This document shows positions 11,971 to 24,962 of a DNA stretch of 64,000 bases, piece by piece (the stretch's first letter is position 1; each line of letters opens with the position of its first letter). The translations under genes and the position numbers were made by a program. The notes below the pieces were generated by a model. It did no database searches. It saw nothing but the letters and a program-made list of their open reading frames with translations, and had not been told where the DNA came from. The DNA is taken from contig SSNP01000007.1 in the NCBI GenBank assembly GCA_006937955.1, positions 340,929-404,928 on the forward strand, written 5' to 3'. This DNA is from Pachypanchax playfairii (taxonomy: Eukaryota > Chordata > Actinopteri > Cyprinodontiformes > Aplocheilidae).

Positions 11971-13555
11971 GTAAGCAGCGTCACTTTAGACAATTAAATA
12001 TATATGTTTACCATTACAACCTGCTAATGAACTACATCACGCGCTCAGCAGATTGATTTAATCGGAACATCACATGAGCTTAGACAGTTACTCACATGTT
12101 GCGCGTGCGTATGCGTCCTTATGCTCGTGGATACTATGGTTTAATAATTAATAAAAGTTTGCTTTTATTAGAATTTTGTAACACATGACAAGAATGTTAA
12201 AACTTGTTTTATTTCAAATATTCAGTTCATCTAAAACCTGGTTTGCTGCTCCTAAATTATTTTAGAAGTTTGCGTTTGCACGTGCATGTCAACCAAAAAA
12301 GGTCAGAGTTTGTGCAAACTTGAGATAAATTACTTTTTCACTCTTCATCACCTGTCAAACAAAGAGCATAAACTATCTCTCTAATTTAGTTAGAATGCGT
12401 TTCAGTCTTCTTGCCCTTCATGGTTACTCTGTTGATTTTGCCTGGTTACTTCATATAAACATTGTGGACGCGCTTCAAGCTGAGGTCAGAATGGTTAAGT
12501 CACCACAGTGCGACAGATTTGGACCCTGAGATCTGCTAAAATGCTGTTGAACCTTCAACGCACAAAGACATCATTGATTCCCTAAATGCTGCAGCACTCA
12601 GTGTGAGAACAGCATAACAGATGTTAGCTTAATTCAATAATCTTTAGGCAATTACAAAACGTCTACTGTATGTTTAAATTTATAGCTTTTGGATAACTCC
12701 ATTGCGTGTTTTGCTGAAATCTGCCAATAAGAGTCCACATTTGAAGTAGTTAGGGACTGAATTTCAGCGCAGTCTCTGAATTTCAAACCACAGCAAGTGT
12801 GCGGTTTATGCTGCAGAGCAGCTCTTTTTAAGCACCCTTATAGTGGAAATCTACTCAAAGGAAATTAAATCAGGTGCAGATGTAATAAAAAAAACAACAG
12901 AATCTATAGAAAGACTTTAAATATAGAAAACAAATGTAACCCACACACTTCCAAAGACTTGTATTGAGTTCAACTTTTGGAGTTTTTCTATAAATAACAA
13001 CTAAATTGTTTCGGAAATTATTTTGTAATGAGAAAAAAAAAAAACAGGGCAAAGTGGGAAAACACAACCCTCAGATTTAATCTCTCATCATGCAGGATCA
13101 AGCCGGCTGCACTAAGTCTCTGCTGCCACTCTGTCTCTGCATCATTCAAAGAAAAGGCTGTAACTGTTATCCACTTTATTTATTTATTATTGAACCTTTT
13201 TCAGTAGCAGTAGAATCAATAATAAACACATTATTTCTCTGCTTAGTTTAAACCACTATTACATGAAGGGAATAATCTCTAATTTCACTGTTAGTTTTTG
13301 TTAATGTCTCAAAAATGTAATCCAGCCCTTTTACACTTTTTATTAGCGGAACTTTACAAATAGACATCTTTCCATGATGTGCAGTTAAATAAAACCTTCC
13401 ACTCCTGTGGAGTCGAAACAGTAGGTATGGAACAAATGGATTTTTGGCAGCTGATCAAATCAAAGCAAAATATGTTATTTTAATAGTATTTGAACACAAA
13501 CCAATGGAAACTGATTCTTTTAAGTGAACATAAATTTTCTCTTTTACTTTTGCAG
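11971..13555 (+). other. fbln2: fbln2 intron 1
   Basis: AT-rich intron with no recognised repeat or gene; ends TTACTTTTGCAG. Confidence 0.45.
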
Positions 13556-14860
13556 GCTACAAGACATAAAGTTCCCTCTCAATTGGATTGAATTCTAGTT
13601 TGAAGAACTTTATTTTAAGCAAAATGCGGCTGTTGTATTTTTTCTGCATGTTGGTTTTATCTTTGGACATCTGTCTAAGCCAGAAAGACTGCACAGGTGT
13701 AACCTGTCCTGTTCTGCAGAACTGCATTGATACTGTGTTAGAGAATGGAGGCTGTTGTCCTAAATGCACACAGAAGGGCTGCACCTGTGAGGGGTACCAG
13801 TATTACGACTGCATCCATGCAGGCTTCCAGAAGGGGAAAGTCCCAGAGGGAGAATCTTACTTTGTGGATTTCGGAAGCACTGAATGCTCCTGTCCCCAGG
13901 GAGGAGGGAAAATACGATGTCATTTCATTCCTTGCCCTGAAATTCCCCCCAACTGCATTGATGTTTTACAACCTGAGGATGGATGTCCACAATGTGGGCG
14001 TATTGGCTGTGTCCATGGCAACAAGAAGTATGAGGCGGGGCACTCCTTTCAGATGGACCAGTGCCAGGTTTGTCACTGTCCAAACGAAGGGGGCAGGTTA
14101 ATGTGCTCACCCATCCCTGACTGTGACCCTCTGACTGTTGATCAGCCCAATTGGGTAACAACCACTGAGAACAGCAGCCCCTTGAAGGACATCAGCAGTG
14201 GTCACAACACTCGGCAAACTCCAGCAGAACCATTTTCCAAGCTTGCACCAGGAAACACTCTCCCACTGTATAAGCAGGAGCCACCCAGTTTTGACTCCAA
14301 GGATTACGACTACACTCTGGCTGAACCGACATCTGCCACTCGTCCAAATGTGGCTCAACCACTGGACTCCACTGCAGCATCTCCAGAGACAAGTGTTTTC
14401 AATGTTCACGATCAGCTGAGGAGAAATGCAAAAAGCCAAACTGCAGCTAGAAACATGGAGAATCTGGTTAAACATAACACAGAGCTGACCACTACAGTGG
14501 CTCAAAGCAACAGATCGACTCCATTAACCACTGCAGCCACACAGAGAGTGGACTCAGAGACCCAACAGAAAGTGCAAGAAAAGGCCTCAAGACACAGAAA
14601 CACGAGGGTGAAACACTTTGACCTGCTGAAACACGGTCAGAGTAGCAGTACAAGAAATCAAGGTCTCTCCTATTCTGAGAAAGTGTCTGTAGAGCACAAG
14701 AGCTCACTTCCAAAACAGGAACAGGGTTCAAATCCAAAGATCCTTTTCAGTCCTACCAGCCGAGCACCAATCAAGCTGAGGGACGACGGTGAGGAGCTTC
14801 AGAGAAAAACTTTAAGCCTCTACAAGTACCAGCTTCAGGATGTGGAGGGAGATTCAGAAG
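13556..14860 (+). CDS. fbln2: fbln2 exon 2: 5' UTR, signal peptide, N domain
   Basis: Acceptor TTTTGCAG at 13555; ATG at 13624. The frame is open further upstream, but only to a TTG, so 13624 is the start. The signal sequence MRLLYFFCMLVLSLDICLS is followed by Cys-rich motifs shared with FBLN2 (CEGYQYYDC, YFVDFGSTECSCP, PPNCI, CPQCG, GCVHG). A Cys-free Ser/Thr-rich linker follows, with an acidic Tyr cluster (DSKDYDY, possible Tyr sulfation) and N-glycosylation sequons (NSS, NRS). Donor GAAG|GTAACG, phase 1. Confidence 0.95.
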
Positions 14861-17800
14861 GTAACGTCACCTTTCCAAATCAAACACATTAGTTCCCCAA
14901 ATGTAGTTTAATTGAATGTAAACTTGAAGGATTTTCATTCAGAGAGCTACAACAAAGAGCTTTACATTACAATGTGTTGATAAATTGACATAATACAGTA
15001 CTTCGCTCACATCCTGTCCTCTGAAGAAGAAATTATGGTCATTTAATTAAAGTTGGCAGAGTTCCAGGAAAAAAAAAACTGTATTGTTCATGTAAAAGCT
15101 GTTTCCTGAGATAGTATTTTTACCAACCCTATACGAAACAGTTTATATTTAGAACATGCAAAGTCAATAAAATGCTTTGTTGTCAAAAGGTTTAGAAATG
15201 AAAAAAAAACAGTAATGGTTAACACATGTCAACGAGTGGGTGACATTTCAACCCCCAAAAAGTTGTGAATCTGTGTGACACCTTTAGAATACTGCAGAAG
15301 TAGTAATCTGTGCAAAATGTAAATAAAAACAGAATAAAATGATTTTTAAATCTCCTGAACCCATATTTTATTCCCATAATAAGCTTCTGTCATCAGATGT
15401 TGAAACCAAGATATTTTACCATTCTATAGAAAATAGGAGCTCATTTTGAATTAGATGGCAACAACAAACAGGATCAGAATAATGTTTACATAGTGTAGCA
15501 TCTCCTCTTCTTTTAACATCTGTGTGTAAACATCTGGCAAGTGAGGAGACCACCTACTGGAGTTTTAGGAGAGGAACGTTGTCCCATTCTGGTCCGTTTC
15601 ATGTTTCTAGCTGCTCAACAGTTCTGGAACTTTCAGATTTTTAATTTTATAATGTGCCAAATTCATATTTATTGCAGATAAGGTGCCTGTTTTTCTGTAT
15701 CATGTTCACTTCTGGCTTCTTCTTCTTCACGTGATCCACCTTTAACGAGTGTTTGTGGTTCACACGCTTTGATATCTGGACGTGTTCCTGAGTCCATGCA
15801 GCGATGTCCAGTAGAATCATGTCTGTTTTTAAAGAGGCCATTTCATACAAATTTCAGGACTTTGTGGTTATTTCTTAAGTATTAACCAGTAATATAAAAC
15901 ATTTTATATCTAAAAAACGTCAGGAAACACTGATTAACAGACCTTTTAATCTGTCTGCATCAAAATTCGACTGGTTCAGTCAGGCTTTCAGGCAGCAACT
16001 TATTAAAATTCATTATTCAGATTTGCTGGACTCTGATTGGCTAACAAACTAGCCTATGAGAGCAAAGAATACTGTTTCCTGCCCCGCTGCGCATGGTAAC
16101 ATCACACGTAGTCTCTTCCTGTTTGTTACGTCTTATGCTACAGCTTTTAGCCAGCAGCATGCTAGGCGTGGTTTCAACTGCAGGAGCTGATGAATACTAA
16201 CAAACAAAAGAGTTGTGACGAAACAGATACAGGCCATTCGGACTCGGGAGAACTCGGGTTTTATCGCCACCTGCGTAGTTTGAGAGATAAAAACTGAAAG
16301 AGAAGTTGTTGAACTGTTTTCACACCCACTATGAAGGTAAGAACACCTGTGGAGCTAAAATATTCAACAGAAACCTCAGAAAAACCGTTTTTAATGGAAG
16401 GGCCTCTTTAATGCAGTGATGCCTCTGGACCCACAAATCACCAGCATTAGGTTTTGACCTTTGACCTTGTCTCTGGCTCACAGAGATTCCTCCTGATTCT
16501 CTAAACCTAATGATATTACTACCTGTAGATGCTGACATCTTCAAAGTTGTTACAATTTTACATTGAGGAACATTTTTCTCAAACTGCCCAGCGGAGTCAA
16601 AACAGCTGTTAGAGATAATAAGCAGATAATTTTTTCCATCTTTTGTTGCAGTGAAAATCAACAAAGTTTAAAAACAAAATGATTATCAACACATTTTCTA
16701 ACAGATCAGCTCTCTATCAAGCAGTAGAGGCTGAAATGGAGGCAGAGAATGAGGTTTTACAAGTATGTGAAGAAGAATGTAAGAAAATACTAAATCCAGA
16801 AAAAATTCCTCCAGTTTTAATAAAAGAAAAACTTTTTGTTGTTCCAAAATGAACTTTATGTCATTTATTAAATTATCTTAAAGACTGTAAAACTATCATA
16901 ATTTTTTAAGCAGCTCAATTTGAAATAAAATGGTAAATGGCGTGCATTTGTATAGCGCCTTAATTAGGTCCTACGACCCCCAAAGTGCTTCACACTACAG
17001 ATTTTTTGTCATTCACCCATTCACAGGGGTAGGGGCTAACATTCACACAACCCGATACGCAGATCGGGGGGCAACATGGGGTTCAGTGTCTTGCCCAAGG
17101 ACACTTTGACATGTGGCGGTGGAAGCCAGGATCGATCCACCAAGTTGGAGGACAACCGCTCTAACCACTGAGCCACAGTCGCCAGACAGATAATTCTTCA
17201 AAATTTAGCAGTTAGTCCTAAAGCCTTAAAAAATACATGTAGGAATAATCACCTGTTGCTTTTGATGAAGCATTACACTTGAAATGACATTATGTACTAC
17301 TCAGCTTCCTTTCACTTGTTTTAATTTGATCCGCTCCTGTATTATGAAGGAGAATTGATCTTTCAGAGAATCTGCTGAGATTTAAATATGAGGAGAGTTC
17401 TCTCTCAAAGGAAGTGAAGGATCGTCAGAGTAATCTGCTTCATACTGAAGACAAATTAAGAAAAGATGCAGATGAAATCAAACTTTAAGACTTTTTGATA
17501 TAATTCCAAAACATTTCTTTTAGGTGACTGAAGTTTTGATGAAGTTTATTTAATCTGCATTCTGGTTTTTACCTCACAAATACTTTAAAATGTGAGAAGG
17601 TTAAAGAAGGAGGCTACGATTCAGATCAAAGGCAACATGGACTCCCTGCAGCCTTAATGGCTGCACCTTTCATAAATATAATTCAAGTTTATGTTGTAAT
17701 AACAAATGTCTTTTTAGTAGCAAGTGAAATTCTAGTGATGAAACATAACGAGTTCTGCTGTACTTTATACCTTTATGGTAGAGGCTGAGTCACTATAATA

Positions 17801-20800
17801 AAAGTTTTGTGGTGAAGGAAGTAAATGATGGATGACCAGAATACAGCAGTGATCCTATTGAGATCAATTCAAAATGAACATACTCAGACTATAAGAGCTC
17901 ATTTAGTTGTTTTGTCTAGTGATGATAAAACGTCTGTGTACATTATTTACAGGTGATGATTTTTTCAATCAGGATGCAGTTGAAACATATATATAGTACA
18001 TTTGAGTGCGTTAAATACAAGCTCAGATAAGTAATAAGACTGCACCATCTTTCATTTAACAAACACCAAGCAAAAATCCACAAGAACTGTTAATGAGGAG
18101 ACCTATAAGACCTGATGATAGTCAGCTGGGCTTTCTTCAGTCTCTGGTTCAGCTTATTTGGGTTTATGTTGTTTTGAAATGATAACAGTCCAGCGCAGAT
18201 GACTCAGTTGTGCTCCAGTCTGCTCGGGGTCTAAAGGGAATTCTCCTGGGACTAGATTCTTGCACATTACAAGGTCTGTTGGTCCCCCAGTCAGCCAATG
18301 TTTGGAGTGAATGAGTTCTATTTTGCAGAATTTGTATTTAAAGATTTCCACTTATCTTTTTGTCTGGACTGATCCTTCTTCAAGAGTGTCCACGTGTCCC
18401 CCTTTGGTCAGAATGTAACTTAGTGTCTCATTGTTCCCCCTAAAACCTATTTAGATGCAGCAAAAATCTGTCTGGTCTCCTTCAACTCCTGCCCACATCT
18501 GGTCGTCCCTGGTCAGAATCAATTTGCCACCATCAGATGTGACAGTTTTATAATCGCCATTACAGATAGAACCCAGTTTATCTTAGTATGGAAAGGCTTT
18601 TGGGACGTAGACAAGCACCTGGCAGAAGAAAAGAGTGGCACAAGTAAGAAGTTTATCATAACTACAATGGTTTAAAACTGGCACCTGAAGGGAGGAGCCA
18701 TGTGATGGGGTGATATATACCTCCCTAACCCAGCAATCTGACCATGTCCTTTGCTTCAGGAGCGCAACAATCAAAAGGAAAACCTTACTGGAGAAATCAT
18801 TTCACGTGAATAGAATATACCCAAACCCCTCACACCTCATCCACTATTGGACGTTTGAGACTTTATTTGGACACGTTCCATCTGTTTTCCATCTGGAGAA
18901 GCTGAAATGACCGTTCCCCCTTTAAAACACCATTTACTGCTTTTTCCAGGTGACTCGGGCCTGGTTTTGCCCTCCCTGAGTCCACTGACAGACTCGCTCT
19001 CTTGCAGCAGCTGCTGTGTTGCACCTGCTCTGAATCAGCTCATCAAGCAGCAAGTATTTCTACCAGGCAGATTCTATTCAACGCCAGACCGTTAAGGTCA
19101 CACTGGGAACAATTTCAGCCAAATAATTCTTATAAATATTTTCCTTTTAATAAAATTCTTCCACATGACTGTGGAGCACACAAGCCAATTTATCTGGAAC
19201 AACTCACCTGCTCTCTGTCTACTTGATCCATCTGCGGTCATCATCTTCCTCCTTGTATTTTGGGTTGGCCCCTCAGCTCCCTGGATCCCTTCAACCTCCT
19301 CCAAAACCCCCAAACAGACGACAATCAGTAAGAAACTCATTAAATAAAAAAATCTCACACATTCTTTCAAAGATTTCCTGGACGTGAAATGTAAAATGTA
19401 TTTATTTATTCTTAGGAATAAGGGGCTCAAACAGTTTGCAGGATGTAAAGAGTTCACTGCAGAGATTTTTAGAGTGGTGACACAAACAGGAAAAACCCAG
19501 CTGATAAAATCCTTGACGAATGTGTGCTATCAATGCTGTTAGCGCAGGATGTCAGCGTTATTTGGACAGGAAAAGGAGGAAAGTATGAATAACAAGCACA
19601 TGGCCTTTTTATTCCAAACATACACGTGTTTCTTTTGCTGTGGAGCAGGGTCAGGGTTTATTTTCTTGTTCTGTCCTCATCTCTCGCTCATGTGCTCAGA
19701 AGGGGGATGGGTTTGTTTAGGCCTTTCAATGCCAAACGGACCTGGTATAAGGTTTCTTGGGGGTTGTACCTGTTCGCAGCATAATATTCCTGTGATGAAT
19801 GAGACCACTGTTATCACTGGATTGCCAGGCGCTACTCCGTGTTCCCTCACAAATCCGTGTGATTACCCATCTCCCATGAGGCTGCTGGTTTCCTAATCTT
19901 CCTTAGTGGTCCTTTCATCTGTAGCACACCTACACTCAACAAACCTGAACCACTTCTCACTCAAAAGATTGGATAAGAAACTTAAAAATGATCCAAATCG
20001 AGGTGAAAGGAAGAAGAGACTCTTGTTTTTATAAACATAACTGTCACAACATGCTTGATGTAGGAGTGGGTTGAGCTGAAGTATAATTTTCCTCCTGATG
20101 AAAGAGGATGGTGAATTCCAGAGCCGGTCATGCGTGAGTTCACACTGTACCGCTGCTCTAAAGATCTCCTCGAAGACGATATAGTTCTCTCCCGTTAACC
20201 TGTGTGCCATCCACATTGTGTGAAATGTGTCTGTAATCCTCGACGTGTCTTTACCCATAAAACATCTGTTTCTGAACATAAATGTTAAAAGTGAATCTCT
20301 CATCTTTAAAATCAAGATTTCAGCTAATTTTCTTTGGCAGCGACAGAGTAAATTTCCCGTGTTCAACACTTGTCGAAATAAACATGTGGTAGAAGACGGC
20401 AGAGGGGAGCAGGTTTAAATTAAGAGCGTGAAAACGGTTTTGACTGGGGCGTGTAACAGATGCAGATGTTGCATATTTAAACCTTTACAGAAATGTTTGG
20501 GTTTGGGTGTGTCTCAGAAATATGTGGCATCTCTTAAAAAAAAAAAAAAAACAAGCTATCGATCAACACATGTATAAATGACAAGTCCTAACAACTAAGT
20601 GTCAGTGTGTCACTCAGCATATAACACATGGATGACCTGGGAGTAACTATGTAAAACTGGAACGTCCTCGGGGCGTCCAAATCTGAGCCCAGTAAGGATT
20701 AAGTGGAAAAAAGATCATGATTATATTGAGTCATAATTTTTGGGAAATTTTGGTAAATGTTGGCAATAGTTGAACATTAAACAGAGTGTTTTGGAATTGG

Positions 20801-23800
20801 AATCCTTGTTATGTCACAACCAGCTGTTCTTAGACAAATATCTCTTGTACTGAGGAGAACATCGTGTCGCCTCTTCTCGACACACACAGAAAAAAACATG
20901 TTTTTACAAATAACTTGTCAGGTGTTTTCATCTGTTTTTGTTCACCTGTGTTGTAAAAGCCCTACTAAACCCACAGAATAAAAATAAAAAGACAAGAAAT
21001 AGCCTCAATTAGGGGCAGCACACTGCTTTCAGACATGTTGAGAGCTGCTCTTTGAGTTGTTATTCTAGCAATACAGAATCATTTCAGAGTGTATGATGTC
21101 ACCAGTTATGGAATTAGACAAAAAAAGCAAAGCATCTGGCGTTAATGTCAGGATAATGGACAGATATAATGAGAGGGTTAGAACAGAGAGATCCCCTTCA
21201 GCCATCTTTAAATATGTAGAGACAATAAATCAAGACATTACACAGCTGGATGGGTAAAGTTGCTAAACAAGTATAATTATAAGTGTTGTTGAAGAAAAAG
21301 GAAGGAAAAGGTTGATTAGACGACAGCAGGTAGAAACAGTTTGTCTTTGTTTCTTTCCCCATAAGCTATTTTGTTTAAAAGACGTCTCCATCCTTTGGAA
21401 ACGTAGTGATAAACTTTATGTTTGTGACTGTCCATGTCCCACATTCAACATGGACTGATTCCACCCAGAGAAAATGAAAAGGAGACAAAAAAAAAGATGT
21501 GTTTTCTGCCTTTTAATATACTTTCACACAAGTTCAAAGGAACCCACACAGCTGGCTCAGATACTGTAGTTATGTATCAAAGAGTCCAAAGTTCTGATTT
21601 TCCACTTTCCAAACCTTTAAATTATGCATGTTATTGCAGTTTGCTTGCACCAGTCTGTGTAATTGCTTTGGTCTTATAATAAATGTATATCAAGGAGAGG
21701 ATTTTCAGCTAAATGTAGAGGTAGATGTGGAAATTAAAGTGCTAACAACTGGCCTGGGGTGATCCCATAAGTAGTTGAGATAAAGCAAGTCCATCCTCTT
21801 TCCACGGATCCAAGGTATTTTACATCAGGCAGCAGGCTATAATAAAATAAGAATTATCTGGTTCTAAAATTATTTATTTTTAACCTCAATGTTTAAAATG
21901 ACACAACAGATGAAGCCAAATAAGAAAAGTTGTGTGTAAAAAACTAAGTACACCCCATAATTTGACAGTCACTTTTTCATTCTGTTGTATTTACTGATAT
22001 GTTTGGGTTGTTGTTCTGTTGCTTGGCCCTGTTTACTTTGGGTTTTAGCTGTTGGACAGATTGTCTCACACTTGACTTGACTAGGACACTTCAGTAAAGA
22101 GGAATTTATATTTAACTTCATTATTGCAAGGTGTCCAGAAAGAAACCCTAACCATCATCCCTCCACCACCGTGCTGACAGATAGTATGATGAGTTTGTGC
22201 TGATATGTTTGGTTTCCTCCAGACATGACCAAACACATCTAAAGGACATTCTTCCAGGAGTATTTTGTTTCACTCAGCAAACTTAACTCTTGTCAGTATC
22301 GTCTTTTTCCAAAGCTGATGCTTTCATGCAGCAAACCATCCAATAAAGTCAAATTTACTGAGTTGTTTTTTAACATGTATTGTTATGAACTTTAACCTTT
22401 AACCTGCTTCATGAGGTCTTTATAGAATTTAAGATGAAGCCCTTCAATTTTTTGCAATTTCTCTGAACATTGTCTGATCCTCCGGGGGGGGGGGTTTAAG
22501 GGCCACCCTTTCAATAACATGCCTACCCCAGTTACCTCTAGCTGAGACAATCAAATTCAATCAACACTTGTACATTAATCAGAGAAAATGATTAATGAAA
22601 GGGAACCATTGATATGGTGCTTTGACAGATTTTTATTTTATTTTTGTTTACAGGAGCTACTTAAATTAAGATGAAGGGTCTATAATTCTATAAAAACTAG
22701 ATTTTTTTAAGGTTATGGCCCCATTTACATGTATCAACCTTTCGGAAATCTGTGCCCCAGAATCTTTCTTACTGTCAGCTGACAGGAATGACCTTTAACC
22801 CTTTCCAGTTGATACGGTGATGTATTTCCTCCTTGGCATGGCGTTAACACACACCTGTGTGCTCCAGACCAGTAAACTCCTGCTTTAATAGAGATGCTGT
22901 TTAATAGATGTCATGGAAGAGTCTGTTGGGTGTTGTTGTTCACTTGGTGTTAGATCATTTATATTATACACTCATACATAAACACATAGAGGGTGTACTT
23001 TATTTTTTACCATGACTGTATATGTGTCAAATGCCATTTACACTGTGTGACCTTTGCCTTTGTCTCATCAGACCAATTAAAACTCTTAGAGATGTAATTT
23101 TAAAGAGTTCTGGGATTTTTAGGCAATTAAAATTAGCACAGACTCGAAGTGTCATGAAACAAAAACATGTGACATTCTCTGTGTGCAGCATAAAAAGTAG
23201 AAAAGCTGAGATTTGGTTTTTTTCAGATGTTGATACTCAAGTTTTACAGCTTCGTCTCATCTGTTGAATCGTTCCGATGGTAAAGTTGAACCCTGCTGCT
23301 TCAGCTGGATTCACTCAGTAAACAGTTTTATTTTGTGTTAGAATTATTTTCATTCCTCTGAAGCACTGGCTGCACAGAGAACATTAAGTCTCGGTGTTTC
23401 ATTACAGTGTCTGTCACAGAGTTGGTGAAGAGCTGCTGTGAAACTGGAGAGAAATGGGCTTCAGTTAACGGCCACTGCAACAACATGGAGCCTCCCACTA
23501 ACGACAGGAACTCTGTTTGCTGGTGAGTCTGTTTATGTAACATGATAACAAACCAAATATCAGGGTTTAAAGTTTTGGTCTTTTAAATTTTGCCAAATTG
23601 ATCAAATTTAAATTTCTCCTTCTAGCGAGTGTTTGTATGAACTGAATGTTCATCACTTTATCAACTCTTATGTTTGTTTGTGCAAAGCCACAGCTGTTTT
23701 CTCAGCACCTCTGATGTTTCTGATGTTTCTTGTGTACGATCAGGACCGCCCAACAACAGTGTTGCCTCGGTTCTTTTAGAGAACGCCAGTGTGTGGCTGG

Positions 23801-24231
23801 AGTCAATGCAGCCAGAGCAGGAAGTGTGTGTGAAGAGGATGCCAGCAGCAAATGTGGGACTGATTCTTACAAGGCAAGTTACTGTATTAAACATACTCAC
23901 TCTTACATTTCAAGTGCATCAAAGTGTTTCAGCATTATTTTAGAATCTACAGTCTGTGTTCCAGTATATCATTATACTTTGTAATTTAAATCATTTTCCT
24001 CTTGAGGATTTTAACAGTTGTTCCAAATTTATTATATTTAAAGGAGCAGCTAAAAGGGTCAGATGTTCTTTTGTTTGTCAACATGGGACTTTTACATTTG
24101 TAGATCATATTTATATGGAGTTTGCATGTTCTTTCTGTACATGTACATGTGTAGATTTTCTCCTGGTGCTTCGGATTCTTCCTACAGTCCAAAATGCTCG
24201 TTAGGCTAATTGGTGACTCTAAATTGGCCCT

Positions 24232-24283
<52 letters not shown>

Positions 24284-24572
24284 TTGTATTTCTGACCTCC
24301 TGGGGACCCGTTTCCTGACTTTTACTATCTTTCTGGGGTCCGAGGGTTCTTGTGGGGACCGAAGCCTGGTCCCCATGGGGGGGACTCCCCTTTTTAGGGT
24401 TAGGGGTTAGGTTTATAGGTATGGTGTGAATAGAGTGTTAGTTAGTCTTAGGGTTAGTTATAGATCAGTGATGGTTAAAGTTAGTAAAAGGGTTTGGGTT
24501 AGGTATAAATCTAGTTACTAAAATCAATGGAAGTCAATGGACGGTCCCCATAAGGATAACAAAACACATTGT

Positions 24573-24634
<62 letters not shown>

Positions 24635-24923
24635 TTGTATTTCTGACCTCCTGGGGACCCGTTTCCTGACTTTTACTATCTTTCTGGGGTCCGAGGGTTC
24701 TTGTGGGGACCGAAGCCTGGTCCCCATGGGGGGGACTCCCCTTTTTAGGGTTAGGGGTTAGGTTTATAGGTATGGTGTGAATAGAGTGTTAGTTAGTCTT
24801 AGGGTTAGTTATAGATCAGTAATTGTTAAAGTTAGTAAAAGGGTTTGGGTTAGGTATAAATCTAGTTACTAAAATCAATGGAAGTCAATGGACGGTCCCC
24901 ATAAGGATAACAAAACACATTGT

Positions 24924-24962
<39 letters not shown>

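Larger units (their letters stand above)
14861..23407 (+). other. fbln2: fbln2 intron 2 (8.5 kb)
   Basis: The largest fbln2 intron. It holds a TTAA-flanked MITE (15829-16411), a teleost dispersed repeat (16927-17187) and a decayed Tc1-like element (21940-23004). The rest (17190-21930) shows no gene or named repeat. Confidence 0.7.

Noticed and set aside
13588..13623. Upstream extension of the fbln2 reading frame
   Set aside because: It begins with TTG, not ATG; the ATG at 13624 is followed directly by a good signal peptide.
24385..24420. Telomere or chromosome end
   Set aside because: The TTAGGG-like motifs are few, degenerate and lie inside an intron.
24210..24761. Open frames through the TG repeats, and a repeat-spacer pattern that could be mistaken for an array
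   Set aside because: Translations of (TG)n and a tandem duplicate; only two long units, so neither a gene nor a CRISPR array.
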